Assembly (NCBI GenBank): GCA_938009235.1
Contig: CALLIK010000011.1
Location: forward strand, 1 to 59,535
Length of the DNA stretch: 59,535 bases
Reading direction: 5' to 3'
Source of the DNA: an uncultured Caulobacterales bacterium
GTDB lineage: Bacteria > Pseudomonadota > Alphaproteobacteria > Caulobacterales > Maricaulaceae
The translations under genes were made by a program, and so were the position numbers. Positions 34,231-43,424 of the stretch are shown here, piece after piece. The notes beneath the pieces were generated by a model, which saw only the letters and a program-made list of their open reading frames with translations, made no database searches and was not told where the DNA came from. The number at the start of each line of letters is the position of its first letter. Within the stretch, counting starts at the first letter, position 1.

Positions 34231-34842
34231 ATGCCCCTTATGACCAAGCCGACCTTAAGTTCCGTTCCTGCCAATACCCGTCCGTCGCAAGACGAAGCGA
34301 TGGAGGCTGTGCGCACATTGATTGCTTGGGCGGGAGATAATCCCGACCGTGAAGGCCTGCGCGATACGCCAAAACGTGTCGTCAAAGCTTATCAGGAATG
34401 GTTCCGTGGCTATGATCAAGACCCTGCGGATGCGCTCTCCCGCGTGTTCGAAGATGTCTCAGGTTATGATGACATGGTGATCCTACGGGAAATAGACGTC
34501 GAATCGCATTGCGAGCATCATATGGCGCCGTTCCTAGGCAAAGCTTGGGTCGCCTATCTGCCGACCGACAAAGTCGTCGGCATATCCAAACTCGTAAAAG
34601 TCGTCGAAATTTTCGCGAAACGCTTGCAGACTCAAGAAACCATGACGGCCCAGATTGCGGACGCTATCGAAGATGCGCTGAAACCCCGTGGCTGCGCGGT
34701 CATGATCGACGCGGTTCATCAATGTATGAGTACGCGCGGTGTGCATCACCCGAATGTATCGACAATCACGACACAATTCACAGGTGAGTTCAAAACCAAC
34801 CCCTCACTACAAGATCGATTCTTGCGCGTGATTGGGAAGTAA
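34231..34842 (+). CDS. folE: GTP cyclohydrolase I
   Basis: Converts GTP to dihydroneopterin triphosphate, the first step of folate and pterin synthesis. The 203-aa protein has the zinc and active-site motif [11 protein letters not shown] near residue 91 and [13 protein letters not shown] near 162, with an N-terminal [10 protein letters not shown] block. A second in-frame ATG lies at 34240, so the start may be slightly later. A bidirectional terminator follows. Confidence 0.97.
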   Translation: MPLMTKPTLSSVPANTRPSQDEAMEAVRTLIAWAGDNPDREGLRDTPKRVVKAYQEWFRGYDQDPADALSRVFEDVSGYDDMVILREIDVESHCEHHMAPFLGKAWVAYLPTDKVVGISKLVKVVEIFAKRLQTQETMTAQIADAIEDALKPRGCAVMIDAVHQCMSTRGVHHPNVSTITTQFTGEFKTNPSLQDRFLRVIGK

Positions 34843-34916
34843 GTCTCAACTCCCTCACTTTTCCCATTCTAGGAAAACAAGTTTCCTCGAACTTCAAACA
34901 ACAGAATCGCCGACAA

Positions 34917-34975
34917 TAAAAAACCCGCCCCGTGCAATTCGCGTTTAAGCAAAATGAACAGGACGGGCTTTTTTA
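34917..34975. terminator. Bidirectional terminator between folE and rpmB
   Basis: An A-run plus CCCGCCCC on the left and GGACGGGC plus TTTTTT on the right form an imperfect stem flanked by A and T tracts, usable from either strand between the convergent genes. Confidence 0.65.
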
Positions 34976-35005
34976 TTCAGGTGACGCGTTAGCGCCAGAT
35001 CAGAG

Positions 35006-35299
35006 CTACGCTTCTTTGGATTCTTCCAATTTAACGAGCTGCTTTTTGATCTTTTTAGCTTTGTCAGTCAGCTTGTGGTTCTTCGTTCCCATAAGGAAGA
35101 AGTCCAAGCCACCTTTGAAATCGACAGTGCGCAGTGTTTTCGCAGCGATACGCATGCGGAACTTCTGGCCAAGTGCGTCAGACGCAAGTGTCACATTACA
35201 AAGGTTTACTTCGAAACGGCGCTTTGTCCGGTTCTTAGCATGAGAAACATTATTGCCGGACATAGGGCCGGTATCGAGAAGGTCGCAGCGACGTGCCAT
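35006..35299 (-). CDS. rpmB: 50S ribosomal protein L28
   Basis: A 97-aa L28 of the alphaproteobacterial type. The true start is the ATG at 35299 (MARRCDLLDTGPMSGNNVSH); the frame is open 45 nt further but AGGTG lies just before this ATG. The conserved SHAKNRTKRRFEVNL and MRIAAKTLRTVDFKGG are present. Cysteine zinc motifs of some L28 forms are absent. It is monocistronic and ends at a shared terminator. Confidence 0.97.
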   Translation of the reverse strand: MARRCDLLDTGPMSGNNVSHAKNRTKRRFEVNLCNVTLASDALGQKFRMRIAAKTLRTVDFKGGLDFFLMGTKNHKLTDKAKKIKKQLVKLEESKEA

Positions 35300-35477
35300 T
35301 GGAACACCTATCAGACATAAAACAAGCCCACACACGGCGGGCATTAACTTGAAGGCGCGACCTAAGGGCTGTGGGCCCTCTCGTCAATAGGTTTCTACGG
35401 GTCAACCTCAACCAATTGTCATCTTATAATGCGTTTCATTCATCGCAGCGCCACACTTGATTTGCAATATACCCATT

Positions 35478-36389
35478 ATGAAAACGACTCTCAAGACACT
35501 TAGCTTTGCCGCAGCCCTCAGCATTGGGTCTTTAACCGTCGCCCAAACTACGTCCGAAGACAGCGTTCCAAACTTGATTTTAAAGGGCGAGAACACCTCG
35601 GTCCTAAATGCTCAGAACCTTGGAAAGACATCCTACACACTGGCCATACCCGGCGAAGGTGCCACCCAAGTCCGCATGAAGATGAAGGGCTATGTATTTG
35701 GGATTCGCGTCATCAAAGCCGATGTCATCACAGCCTTTAACGGCACGAACTATACGGGCTATACGGACGCTAAGTCGTCTGGCCTTGCTGCGTTGCTCAA
35801 GAAAATGGAAATCTGGTCCGTCACACAGGGCCGCTATGACAAGACGGGCCTGCGCCCCGATTGGCACGTGCAGCAAAACACGGATAAGAAAAACCGCCGC
35901 GTTGAAATGAACTACAATAGAAACGCCGCCACGGTGAACATTGCCATTGTCCCGCCCCTCGGCAGTCAAGGCACCCCGCCCGCGACCCCGCGAGAACGGT
36001 ATAGTGCCAATGACACTATTTCGGGTATCCTACACTTGATGATGATGGGAACAGAAATTAATGGCGAACTATGCACTGGCAAAGTTCCATTTTTCGACAG
36101 CAAGCAGCATTATAATTTACGACTGCAACGCGTCGGGACAAAACGCGTTAAATTCGACGGCAAGAAAAAAGACACCATCCATTGCCGTGCTTATTACGAA
36201 CCGATTTCTGGTTATGACTCTGAAGACCTGCCCAGCGAGGAAGAAGCTTCAACACCCGTCAATGTGTATTTCAAATATTACCCAGAGGTCGGCGTCCATG
36301 TCCCTGTACGCTTCACCTATAAAATCAAAGGCTTCACAGCCGTGGTGAAGGTGAGTGATTTGGAACTCATCTCAAGGCAAACGAACTAA
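35478..36389 (+). CDS. Secreted DUF3108 domain protein
   Basis: A 303-aa protein with a clear signal peptide (MKTTLKTLSFAAALSIGSLT, cleavage near VAQ-TTS). The mature part resembles DUF3108 proteins: repeated beta segments with GKTSYTLAIPGEGATQVRMK, SGLAALLKKMEIWS and a C-terminal VPVRFTYKIKGFTAVVKVS. These are periplasmic beta-rich proteins of unknown role. The ATG at 35478 is preferred because the signal peptide begins there. It stands alone ahead of the helicase gene. Confidence 0.8.
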   Translation: MKTTLKTLSFAAALSIGSLTVAQTTSEDSVPNLILKGENTSVLNAQNLGKTSYTLAIPGEGATQVRMKMKGYVFGIRVIKADVITAFNGTNYTGYTDAKSSGLAALLKKMEIWSVTQGRYDKTGLRPDWHVQQNTDKKNRRVEMNYNRNAATVNIAIVPPLGSQGTPPATPRERYSANDTISGILHLMMMGTEINGELCTGKVPFFDSKQHYNLRLQRVGTKRVKFDGKKKDTIHCRAYYEPISGYDSEDLPSEEEASTPVNVYFKYYPEVGVHVPVRFTYKIKGFTAVVKVSDLELISRQTN

Positions 36390-36490
36390 ACCCACTATAC
36401 TATAATTCTGTCTGAAAGCCCTCGCGCGAATCGCTAAGCTGTTTAAGCTGCACTTATTCACGGCAGTAACCTGCGCGACGTACTGACCAC

Positions 36491-39397
36491 ATGGCTTACC
36501 AAAACGACCCCATCATCAAGGCTATCCTCGGGCCCACCAACACGGGTAAGACCCATTATGCGGTCGAGCGTATGTTGGCGCATAGCTCCGGCGTGATCGG
36601 CCTGCCGCTACGTTTGTTGGCGCGAGAGATTTATGACCGTGTTGTCGCGCTTAAGGGCGCAGCGCAGGTCGCGCTGATCACAGGGGAACAGAAGATTATT
36701 CCCCCGAAGGCCAGGTTTTACATCTGCACCGTCGAAGCCATGCCCATCGAAAAGCGCTTCGCCTTTCTGGCCATCGACGAAGTTCAGCTTATGGCGAACC
36801 ATGAGCGCGGTCATATTTTCACGGACCGTGTTCTTTACGCACGCGGCATGGAGGAGACTTTATTTTTGGGAGCAGAAACCGCCAGAGATGTGCTCGCGAC
36901 GTTGGTGCCAAAAATTCGCTTTGACCACAGAGAGCGGTTCTCGGAACTTCATTACTCAGGCCCAACGAAGCTCACCCGTCTGCCCAAACGCTCAGTGATT
37001 GTCGCCTTTAGTACGGCAGAAGTTTACGCGATTGCAGAGCTTATACGCCGCTACAGAGGCGGCGCGGCCGTCGTCATGGGTGGTTTATCCCCGCGTACGC
37101 GCAATGCACAAGCGGAGTTGTTTCAATCGGGCGAAGTGGACTTCCTTGTCGCCACAGACGCCGTGGGCATGGGGCTGAACCTAGATACTGACCATGTCGC
37201 CTTTGCGGGGCTCACGAAATATGATGGTCGGCGACGGCGCTATCTCACGCCGATGGAAGCGGGCCAAATTGCTGGGCGGGCGGGTCGATTTAGAAATGAT
37301 GGCACATTCGGAACCACGGGCGACTGTCCTGAAATGGGCGAAGAGTTGGTTCAAAGAATCGAGGATCATGAATTTGAATCCTTGCACTATGTTGAATGGC
37401 GAAACTCCGATCTCGACTTCTCCACCATCGACAGCCTGATGGAGAGCTTGCACGCCCCGCGGCCGACAAACCGCCTACGTAGGATTAAAGGCGCAGATGA
37501 TGAAGCCGCGCTGGAGCGCATGAAGGCGATAGACCCAGTCCATGATGCGTTGAAAACTCGCACTCAGGTCAAAATGCTTTGGGATGTCTGCCAAGTGCCA
37601 GACTTCAGAAATCTGACCATCGATACGCATGTAAAATTGCTGCAAGATATTTGGCGAACGCTCATGAGAGGCGGCGGCACGCTGTCTGATGACTTTATGG
37701 CGTCTAAGATTGACCGCTGTGACGACACATTGGGCGGCGTCGATCACCTTTCGGCACGTTTAGCCACGATTCGAACGTGGACATATTGCGCCTCAAAAGC
37801 GAATTGGATGAAAAATACAGGCTCAGGACAAGAACATTGGATAAATCATGCACGAAAGGTTGAAGACAGGCTATCAGACGCGCTACACGAAGAACTAACA
37901 GCTCGTTTCGTTGATCGACGAACGCGGAAGCTGATGAAAGGCATAGGAGCCGATCTGGACATGAGCACTACAATTAAAGACACTGGCGAAGTGTTTGTCG
38001 AAGACGTTCTTATTGGGCGTCTCGATGGATTGAAATTCACAGCTGACACCAGCCAAGGCGGGCTAGAGGCTCAGGCCCTTGCTGCCGCTGCGCAAAAGGC
38101 TGTCGGCCCAGAAGTAGATCGCCGCCTCACGTCGATCTCATCAGGCACACATCAAATTTTCACGCTCTCTGAAACGGGTTACATTATGTGGGGCGGCATG
38201 GCCGTTGGCCGCATTGCCCCGAGTGGCTCTGTTTTCACACCAGATGCAGAAGTCATTGGCGGTGAGTTAGGACAAGGACCTTTACGCGACATGGCCGCCG
38301 ACAGAATGCGCGAGTTTTTACGCGCTGCCGTCAACGAACACCTCGCGCCACTTAAAGCACTAAAAGAACTTATCGCTGCGGAGGAAACATTACCTACGGC
38401 TAAAGGCTTCGGATATATTGTCCTCGAGAACAACGGCGCAGTCGAACGCCGCGAGCACCTGCAAACCGTTCGAGATTTGGACCAAGATGCACGCCGCCAA
38501 CTTCGGTCTGTTGGTGTCGTCTTTGGTCACTACAATATTTACCTGCAGGATATGGTGAAGCCTAAACCTGCACGTCTTCTTTCATTGCTTGTCGCCTATG
38601 GCGCGGGCGGGAACAAAACGCCTTGGATTCCATTCGCGGGTGTAACTTCCATTAAAAATGAAGGCGATTTGGCGTCGAAAAATTATTCGGACCAAGCGCT
38701 TGCGCTGGCAGGTTATCGCGCCGTTGGCAGTCGAATTATTCGGTTTGATATTCTCAACCGCCTCTCCTTCATCATTCGCGAAGCCCAAGATCATTTCCAA
38801 GCAACAAAAAATCCAGACACGCGCGGCCATAAGTTCCAAATCATGGCTGAGATGCTCGCCCTTCTTGGGTCAACGCATGAAGATGTGCAGGGTGTTTTAA
38901 CGGCATTAGGCTACAAGTCAGAAACAGAGGCAACATCGCTCACCAAAACTGACGCCCCTGCCGAACTGCCCGCTGCCGAGACAGCTCCTGCACCAGAAGC
39001 TCCTGTAGAGGCTCCTGCCGCGCCTGTGTCCACAGATGCAGAAGAGAACGTCGTTCTTACAGCGACACCACCAGTCGCCGCACCAAAAGCCAAAAAGCCA
39101 CGCCCGAAGAAGACTCTGACACTTTATCAAAACCGCGAAACGAATGAGGCGGGTGTCACAACTGAGCTACAAAACCTAGAATATTGGCACTTCCCTTCCC
39201 GTGGTCAAAAAGGGTTCAAGCCTAGCGGGCGCGCAAAACCTGCGTTCAAAGGTAAACGCGATAAAGGTCAAAATAGAAACCAAGGCCAGAAACTACGCAA
39301 TGAAGCTCCCAAAGCTCCAAAGCCACCAACCAAACACCAGCTCGAAAATTCACCTTTTGCGGCACTAGCGGCCCTACAAATGCCTAAGAAGGACTAA
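36491..39397 (+). CDS. SUV3-type ATP-dependent RNA helicase
   Basis: A 968-aa DEAD/DEAH-like helicase related to mitochondrial SUV3, which unwinds RNA for degradation. Walker A is GPTNTGKTHYA near residue 12, DEVQ occurs in LAIDEVQLMANHERG, the second RecA domain has ATDAVGMGLNLD and GQIAGRAGRF. The C-terminal third contains an Ala/Pro-rich linker (about 810-860) and a Lys-rich tail, likely RNA binding. Upstream of an S4 protein, ferredoxins and CarD, it forms a typical alphaproteobacterial neighbourhood. In this phylum such long forms are normal. Confidence 0.93.
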   Translation: MAYQNDPIIKAILGPTNTGKTHYAVERMLAHSSGVIGLPLRLLAREIYDRVVALKGAAQVALITGEQKIIPPKARFYICTVEAMPIEKRFAFLAIDEVQLMANHERGHIFTDRVLYARGMEETLFLGAETARDVLATLVPKIRFDHRERFSELHYSGPTKLTRLPKRSVIVAFSTAEVYAIAELIRRYRGGAAVVMGGLSPRTRNAQAELFQSGEVDFLVATDAVGMGLNLDTDHVAFAGLTKYDGRRRRYLTPMEAGQIAGRAGRFRNDGTFGTTGDCPEMGEELVQRIEDHEFESLHYVEWRNSDLDFSTIDSLMESLHAPRPTNRLRRIKGADDEAALERMKAIDPVHDALKTRTQVKMLWDVCQVPDFRNLTIDTHVKLLQDIWRTLMRGGGTLSDDFMASKIDRCDDTLGGVDHLSARLATIRTWTYCASKANWMKNTGSGQEHWINHARKVEDRLSDALHEELTARFVDRRTRKLMKGIGADLDMSTTIKDTGEVFVEDVLIGRLDGLKFTADTSQGGLEAQALAAAAQKAVGPEVDRRLTSISSGTHQIFTLSETGYIMWGGMAVGRIAPSGSVFTPDAEVIGGELGQGPLRDMAADRMREFLRAAVNEHLAPLKALKELIAAEETLPTAKGFGYIVLENNGAVERREHLQTVRDLDQDARRQLRSVGVVFGHYNIYLQDMVKPKPARLLSLLVAYGAGGNKTPWIPFAGVTSIKNEGDLASKNYSDQALALAGYRAVGSRIIRFDILNRLSFIIREAQDHFQATKNPDTRGHKFQIMAEMLALLGSTHEDVQGVLTALGYKSETEATSLTKTDAPAELPAAETAPAPEAPVEAPAAPVSTDAEENVVLTATPPVAAPKAKKPRPKKTLTLYQNRETNEAGVTTELQNLEYWHFPSRGQKGFKPSGRAKPAFKGKRDKGQNRNQGQKLRNEAPKAPKPPTKHQLENSPFAALAALQMPKKD

Positions 39398-39467
39398 TCG
39401 TCTGGCACGTCGACGCTCTACGCATTCAAAAGTAATTGAACAGGGTGAACCTGAAACCGCATGCCGT

Positions 39468-39746
39468 TTGGATTTGTGGCTGTATAGAACCCGTTTACAA
39501 AAGACCCGCACAGGCGCAGCTAAATTGATCTCAAATGGCAAGGTCAGAATCACGCGCAACGGACAGACAGAGCGCACACGCAAGCCACATACACTTGTTA
39601 GGCCTGGTGATGGCGTGACCTTTATGCGCGGCGCTGAGTTGCTAGAAATCCGTATGAAAGAAGTTGGTACGCGCCGAGGACCAGCCCCAGAGGCACAGAC
39701 CTTGTATGAAAGAGTTGAACACCCAACTATTGACAGTGGCGGTTAG
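39468..39746 (+). CDS. S4 domain RNA-binding protein (Hsp15-like)
   Basis: An S4-fold protein: LDLWLYRTRLQKTRTGAAKL, then ISNGKVRITRNGQ and KPHTLVRPGDGVTF, as in Hsp15/RsgA-linked ribosome quality proteins that bind structured RNA. The start is uncertain. The coordinates begin at a TTG, but the same frame is open upstream (from 39369) and encodes a basic stretch that looks conserved in relatives (RRRSTHSKVIEQG); no ATG, GTG or further TTG lies there, only CTG at 39402 and ATT at 39435. It follows the helicase directly and is probably cotranscribed. Confidence 0.85.
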   Translation: MDLWLYRTRLQKTRTGAAKLISNGKVRITRNGQTERTRKPHTLVRPGDGVTFMRGAELLEIRMKEVGTRRGPAPEAQTLYERVEHPTIDSGG

Positions 39747-39790
39747 GTCCGTCACATCGCGGCGCGGACTAGATTAGGAACGAACACCCA

Positions 39791-40135
39791 ATGACCTACA
39801 TCGTCAAAGACGAATGCATCAAATGTAAGTTTATGGACTGTGTCGAGGTTTGCCCCGTCGACTGTTTCTATGAAGGCGAAAACATGCTCGTCATTCATCC
39901 TGATGAGTGCATTGATTGCGGCGTTTGCGAACCAGAATGTCCCGTCGATGCCATCGTGCCTGACACTGAAGACGAGCCAGACGGAAAGTGGCTCGAAATC
40001 AATACTAAATATGCGGAACTCTGGCCTGTCATCACAGTGAAAAAAGAACCGCCAGCAGACCGCGAAGAATTCGAAAGCGAAACAGGCAAGTTTGAGAAAT
40101 ACTTTAGTGCAAAAGCCGGCACGGGCGACGCATAA
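39791..40135 (+). CDS. fdxA: 7Fe ferredoxin, copy 1
   Basis: A 114-aa FdxA-type ferredoxin carrying one 3Fe-4S and one 4Fe-4S cluster, a low-potential electron carrier. Ligand Cys are in [17 protein letters not shown] and [19 protein letters not shown] lies before the ATG. A second copy follows after 62 nt and is very similar, 49 of the last 54 residues being the same. This copy keeps the non-ligand Cys25 next to the cluster. Confidence 0.96.
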   Translation: MTYIVKDECIKCKFMDCVEVCPVDCFYEGENMLVIHPDECIDCGVCEPECPVDAIVPDTEDEPDGKWLEINTKYAELWPVITVKKEPPADREEFESETGKFEKYFSAKAGTGDA

Positions 40136-40197
40136 GCAATATATAGCACCCCATTTTGCAGCCCATTCGAAAATGATCCAACCGAAAGACCTTTGAA

Positions 40198-40551
40198 ATG
40201 ACATATCTTGTCACAGATGCTTGCGTGAAATGTAAATTCATGGACTGCGTAGAAGTCTGTCCTGTAGATAGTTTCCATGAGGGCGAAAACTTCCTCGTTA
40301 TCAACCCATCTGATGAAAACGCCTGCATCGATTGCGGCGTCTGCATACCTGAATGCCCCGTCGATGCCATCATTCAGGATATCGATGATGAGCCTGACGG
40401 GAAGTGGCTCGCGATCAATTCTAAATATGCTGAGCTTTGGCCTATTATTACGATCAAAAAAGAACCGCCTGCAGACCGCGAAGAATTCGAGTCAGAGACT
40501 GGAAAATTCGAGAAATACTTTAGTGCTAAAGCGGGTTCGGGCGACGCATAA
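40198..40551 (+). CDS. fdxA: 7Fe ferredoxin, copy 2
   Basis: A 117-aa paralogue of the preceding ferredoxin. All nine usual cluster Cys except the free one are kept; position 25 is Ser (VCPVDSF) where copy 1 and most relatives have Cys. A three-residue insertion precedes the second motif ([12 protein letters not shown]). Cys25 equivalents are not ligands but sit beside the 4Fe-4S cluster, so the Ser may tune redox potential or stability. A hairpin follows the gene. Confidence 0.95.
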   Translation: MTYLVTDACVKCKFMDCVEVCPVDSFHEGENFLVINPSDENACIDCGVCIPECPVDAIIQDIDDEPDGKWLAINSKYAELWPIITIKKEPPADREEFESETGKFEKYFSAKAGSGDA

Positions 40552-40567
40552 AGACGTTGATACTTCG

Positions 40568-40593
40568 CACCAAAAGCAGATTCGCTTTTGGTG
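40568..40593 (+). terminator. Hairpin after the second ferredoxin gene
   Basis: CACCAAAAGC (40568-40577) pairs perfectly with GCTTTTGGTG (40584-40593) around a 6-nt loop, 16 nt after the stop. It is followed by TAAAAAT, not by a T tract, so it may end transcription by Rho-independent means only weakly or protect the mRNA 3-prime end. Confidence 0.5.
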
Positions 40594-40628
40594 TAAAAAT
40601 GTGATATGACTATTTTAAATACTGTAGA

Positions 40629-40666
40629 GCGCGGACGCCCGTAACAAGGCCGCCGCGCTTTTGATT
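40629..40666 (+). terminator. Intrinsic terminator upstream of carD
   Basis: GCGCGG (40629-40634) pairs with CCGCGC (40653-40658), with an inner GCC/GGC pair, followed by TTTTGATTT. It would end ferredoxin transcripts before carD, although read-through is possible. Confidence 0.7.
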
Positions 40667-40688
40667 TGTCAGACTAAGGGAAATGATA

Positions 40689-41300
40689 ATGGCTGCTAAG
40701 AAACCTGCTGCGAAGAAAAAACCCAATAAGCGTATATTTAAGGTCGGCCAGCATGTCGTCTACCCTGCGCATGGCGTTGGTGATGTGATTGGGATTGAGC
40801 AACAAGTCATTGCGGGCTTTGACATCGAAGTTTACGTCGTAAAATTCGAACAAGATAAAATGACCCTGCGCGTACCAACCATCAAAGCTGGAACATCCGG
40901 CATGCGTGCGCTCTCCGACGATTTGACACTTAAAGATGCCTTTACGACCCTAAAGGGCCGCGCACGCATCAAACGGACAATGTGGTCCCGACGCGCGCAA
41001 GAATATGAAGCCAAAATCAATTCAGGTGACTTGATCCTCGTCGCTGAAGTCGTTCGCGACCTTCATCGTACGGATGCTCAACCTGAGCAATCCTACTCAG
41101 AACGCCAACTCTATGAGAGCGCGATTGACCGCATGGTACGCGAAGTCGCTGCGATCAAAAAACAATCGCGCGATGCAGCCCTAGAGGATGTTTTAGACAC
41201 ATTGGCCAAGGCACGCTCACGTCAAGCTGCAAAAGCGGAAAAAGAAGCGGCTGCAAACGCAGAACAAGAAGATAAAGAAGACGGTGAAGCTGCAGCGTAG
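40689..41300 (+). CDS. carD: CarD family transcriptional regulator
   Basis: A 203-aa CarD/CdnL protein that binds the RNA polymerase beta subunit and stabilises open promoter complexes, notably at rRNA genes. A Lys/Ala-rich N-terminus is followed by FKVGQHVVYPAHGVGDVIGI, the Tudor-like RNAP-binding domain, then helices with MWSRRAQEYEAKI, and an acidic tail. The ATG at 40689 is chosen because GGGA lies 7-8 nt before it; an ATG at 40683 is too close. This alphaproteobacterial form is longer than the mycobacterial one. Confidence 0.95.
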   Translation: MAAKKPAAKKKPNKRIFKVGQHVVYPAHGVGDVIGIEQQVIAGFDIEVYVVKFEQDKMTLRVPTIKAGTSGMRALSDDLTLKDAFTTLKGRARIKRTMWSRRAQEYEAKINSGDLILVAEVVRDLHRTDAQPEQSYSERQLYESAIDRMVREVAAIKKQSRDAALEDVLDTLAKARSRQAAKAEKEAAANAEQEDKEDGEAAA

Positions 41301-41432
41301 CTTCACTCCGAGTTTACTATCCTACACTTACGAACCTTTAACTGCACTTTTAACGGGTAAGCCCTTGACGTGCATCATGTCTTTACACATCGTTCACCTC
41401 ACATTGGGGTGAACGATGTTAAGGATAAAGCT

Positions 41433-43064
41433 ATGACAAAAACTCTTAGACTTCTTTTGATCTCTGGGGCGTCTTGCGCCTTTCTAACCGCATGTGGAGG
41501 AGGTGGCAGCAGCAGCTCATCCACGTCTACGACACCTACAACGGGCGGGACCGATACCACTCCCGTTTACCAAGCTGGAACATTTGAGTCAGCCTCAACA
41601 TTCAAAGGCCAATGTGAAACACCTCGTACGAGCGTAGGCGACGTATCTGGGTCAGAACTCATTGAGAAATTTTGGTTGCGCTCATGGACTGACGAAACTT
41701 ACCTTTGGTACAATGAAGTTACAGACCGTGATCCAAATTCCATAGCTGACCGCCTCGATTATTTTGAGGAGCTCAAAACAGCACGATCAACTGCGTCTGG
41801 AAACGCTGTCGATCAGTTCCATTTTAGTATCGATTCAGAAGAATATGAAGCCAGCCAAGCAGGTGAAGCGAGTGCAGGTTATGGCGCACGTATACTTGTT
41901 TTAGCCGGTTCCCCCCCGCGCGACATCCGTATTCCATATACACAGCCAGACGGCCCTGCGAGCGAAGAGGGTGGTTTTCTGAGGGGTGACAAAATTCTAG
42001 TCGTTAACGGCGTGGATGCCGTAAATGGCGGATCGACCCAAGCAGAATTTGATTTGTTCCTTGAAGGTCTACTTCCGACAGTTTCAGGTGTAGAACACTC
42101 CTTTACTGTCCTCGGCGCAGATGGCGCAGAGCGCAATGTTACGCTCACATCTGCTGATGTTGTCGAACAACCTGTCACGGCAACGTCTGTCTTAGACACA
42201 GCTGACGGGAATAAAGTTGGCTACATTCATTTCACAACATTCTCTCCCTTCAGTTCAGAAGAAGCCATCGTCAGTGCTATGGAAGAAATGGAAGACGCCA
42301 ATGTGACCGATTTGGTTCTTGATCTTCGCTACAATGGCGGCGGTTTATTAGCCGTTGCATCACAAGTCGGCTTCATGGTTGCAGGCGATACAGCCACAGA
42401 CGGCAAAACATTTGACCTTCTCACATTCAACGACAAACACACCGTCACAGACCCTGTCACGGGCCGAGCACTAGAACCCACACCATTTTACAGCACCAGC
42501 GTCGGTTTCTCATTAGATGCCGGTGACCCTCTACCTGAGCTCAACTTAGAACGTGTGTTTATTTTATCGACAGGCTCTACATGTTCGGCCTCAGAAGCTG
42601 TCATTAACGGCCTTCGCGGGATCGACATTGAAGTCATTCTTATCGGGACACAAACTTGCGGTAAGCCTTATGGCTTCTACGGAACTGATAATTGCGGAGA
42701 AACCTATTTTACCGTGCAGTTCCGAGGTGCCAATGACAAAGGGTTTGGCGATTATGCCGACGGCTTCCTACCAAATGACGCAGCAGCTGGCTTTGGTGAA
42801 GAAATCCCAGGATGTACTATTGCGGACGAATATCAGGGCGCGTTAGGGGATGCAGACGAACCGTTCCTCGCAGCAGCCCTTAAATACGCGGATGATGGAT
42901 CATGTCCAACGACAGCAACGGTCAAACCTACAGCAGAAAAAACTCAAATCACATATTCCAATGGTTTAGATATTATGGATGACCCGCGTTTCGCTTTTAA
43001 CGAGTTCTTACGTACCAGCCGTATTATTGGTATCACAGACGGCGAAATCGAGGGAAATCAGTGA
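41433..43064 (+). CDS. S41 family peptidase, lipoprotein
   Basis: A 543-aa C-terminal-processing-type serine protease. AAGGA 7 nt before the ATG at 41433 supports this start, giving a lipoprotein signal with LTACGGGG followed by a Ser/Thr linker. A PDZ-like region with GGFLRGDKILVVNG is central. Catalysis is marked by S385 in STCSASEA and K411 in TCGKPYG, 26 residues apart as in Tsp. Two extra Cys-containing segments near the active site may form disulfides. It is anchored in the envelope. Its stop overlaps the start of the next small lipoprotein. Confidence 0.92.
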   Translation: MTKTLRLLLISGASCAFLTACGGGGSSSSSTSTTPTTGGTDTTPVYQAGTFESASTFKGQCETPRTSVGDVSGSELIEKFWLRSWTDETYLWYNEVTDRDPNSIADRLDYFEELKTARSTASGNAVDQFHFSIDSEEYEASQAGEASAGYGARILVLAGSPPRDIRIPYTQPDGPASEEGGFLRGDKILVVNGVDAVNGGSTQAEFDLFLEGLLPTVSGVEHSFTVLGADGAERNVTLTSADVVEQPVTATSVLDTADGNKVGYIHFTTFSPFSSEEAIVSAMEEMEDANVTDLVLDLRYNGGGLLAVASQVGFMVAGDTATDGKTFDLLTFNDKHTVTDPVTGRALEPTPFYSTSVGFSLDAGDPLPELNLERVFILSTGSTCSASEAVINGLRGIDIEVILIGTQTCGKPYGFYGTDNCGETYFTVQFRGANDKGFGDYADGFLPNDAAAGFGEEIPGCTIADEYQGALGDADEPFLAAALKYADDGSCPTTATVKPTAEKTQITYSNGLDIMDDPRFAFNEFLRTSRIIGITDGEIEGNQ

Positions 43065-43411
43065 CCTTTCTACGCCTTATTACATTCGCGGCAGTATGCG
43101 CCATGACAGCGTGTCAAAGCGTTCCAGATGCCCAAGCCACGAAACTCGCCGTAGCTCCGGATGTTGCGCAGAGTAAAGCCATCACAGTGGCTGTACGGAA
43201 AGCTATGGGGCGGTCTGACTTAGATATGGATCCAGGACGGTTAATCGACACGTCAATTTTGATAGTGCGACCAATAGCTGTATCAGGCATAACAGACCGC
43301 GTTCCGGGTACGCCAACTCGGTTCACCTTAATGCGCAATGCCGACTCATGTTATTTGCTCGAAGCTGGCGGAGGGATACGTATTCCTCTTCCGGACTTAC
43401 CGTGCCAATAA
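43061..43411 (+). CDS. Small lipoprotein of unknown function
   Basis: A 116-aa lipoprotein starting with GTG in the GTGA overlap with the protease gene. The lipobox is MTAC at 15-18. The mature part has VAVRKAMGRSDLDMDPG and DSCYLLEAGGG; no family recognised. Tight coupling to the S41 protease suggests it helps that enzyme or is expressed with it. The protein is probably periplasm-facing. Confidence 0.78.
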   Translation: MTFLRLITFAAVCAMTACQSVPDAQATKLAVAPDVAQSKAITVAVRKAMGRSDLDMDPGRLIDTSILIVRPIAVSGITDRVPGTPTRFTLMRNADSCYLLEAGGGIRIPLPDLPCQ

Positions 43412-43424
43412 ACAGTTTAGCGAT

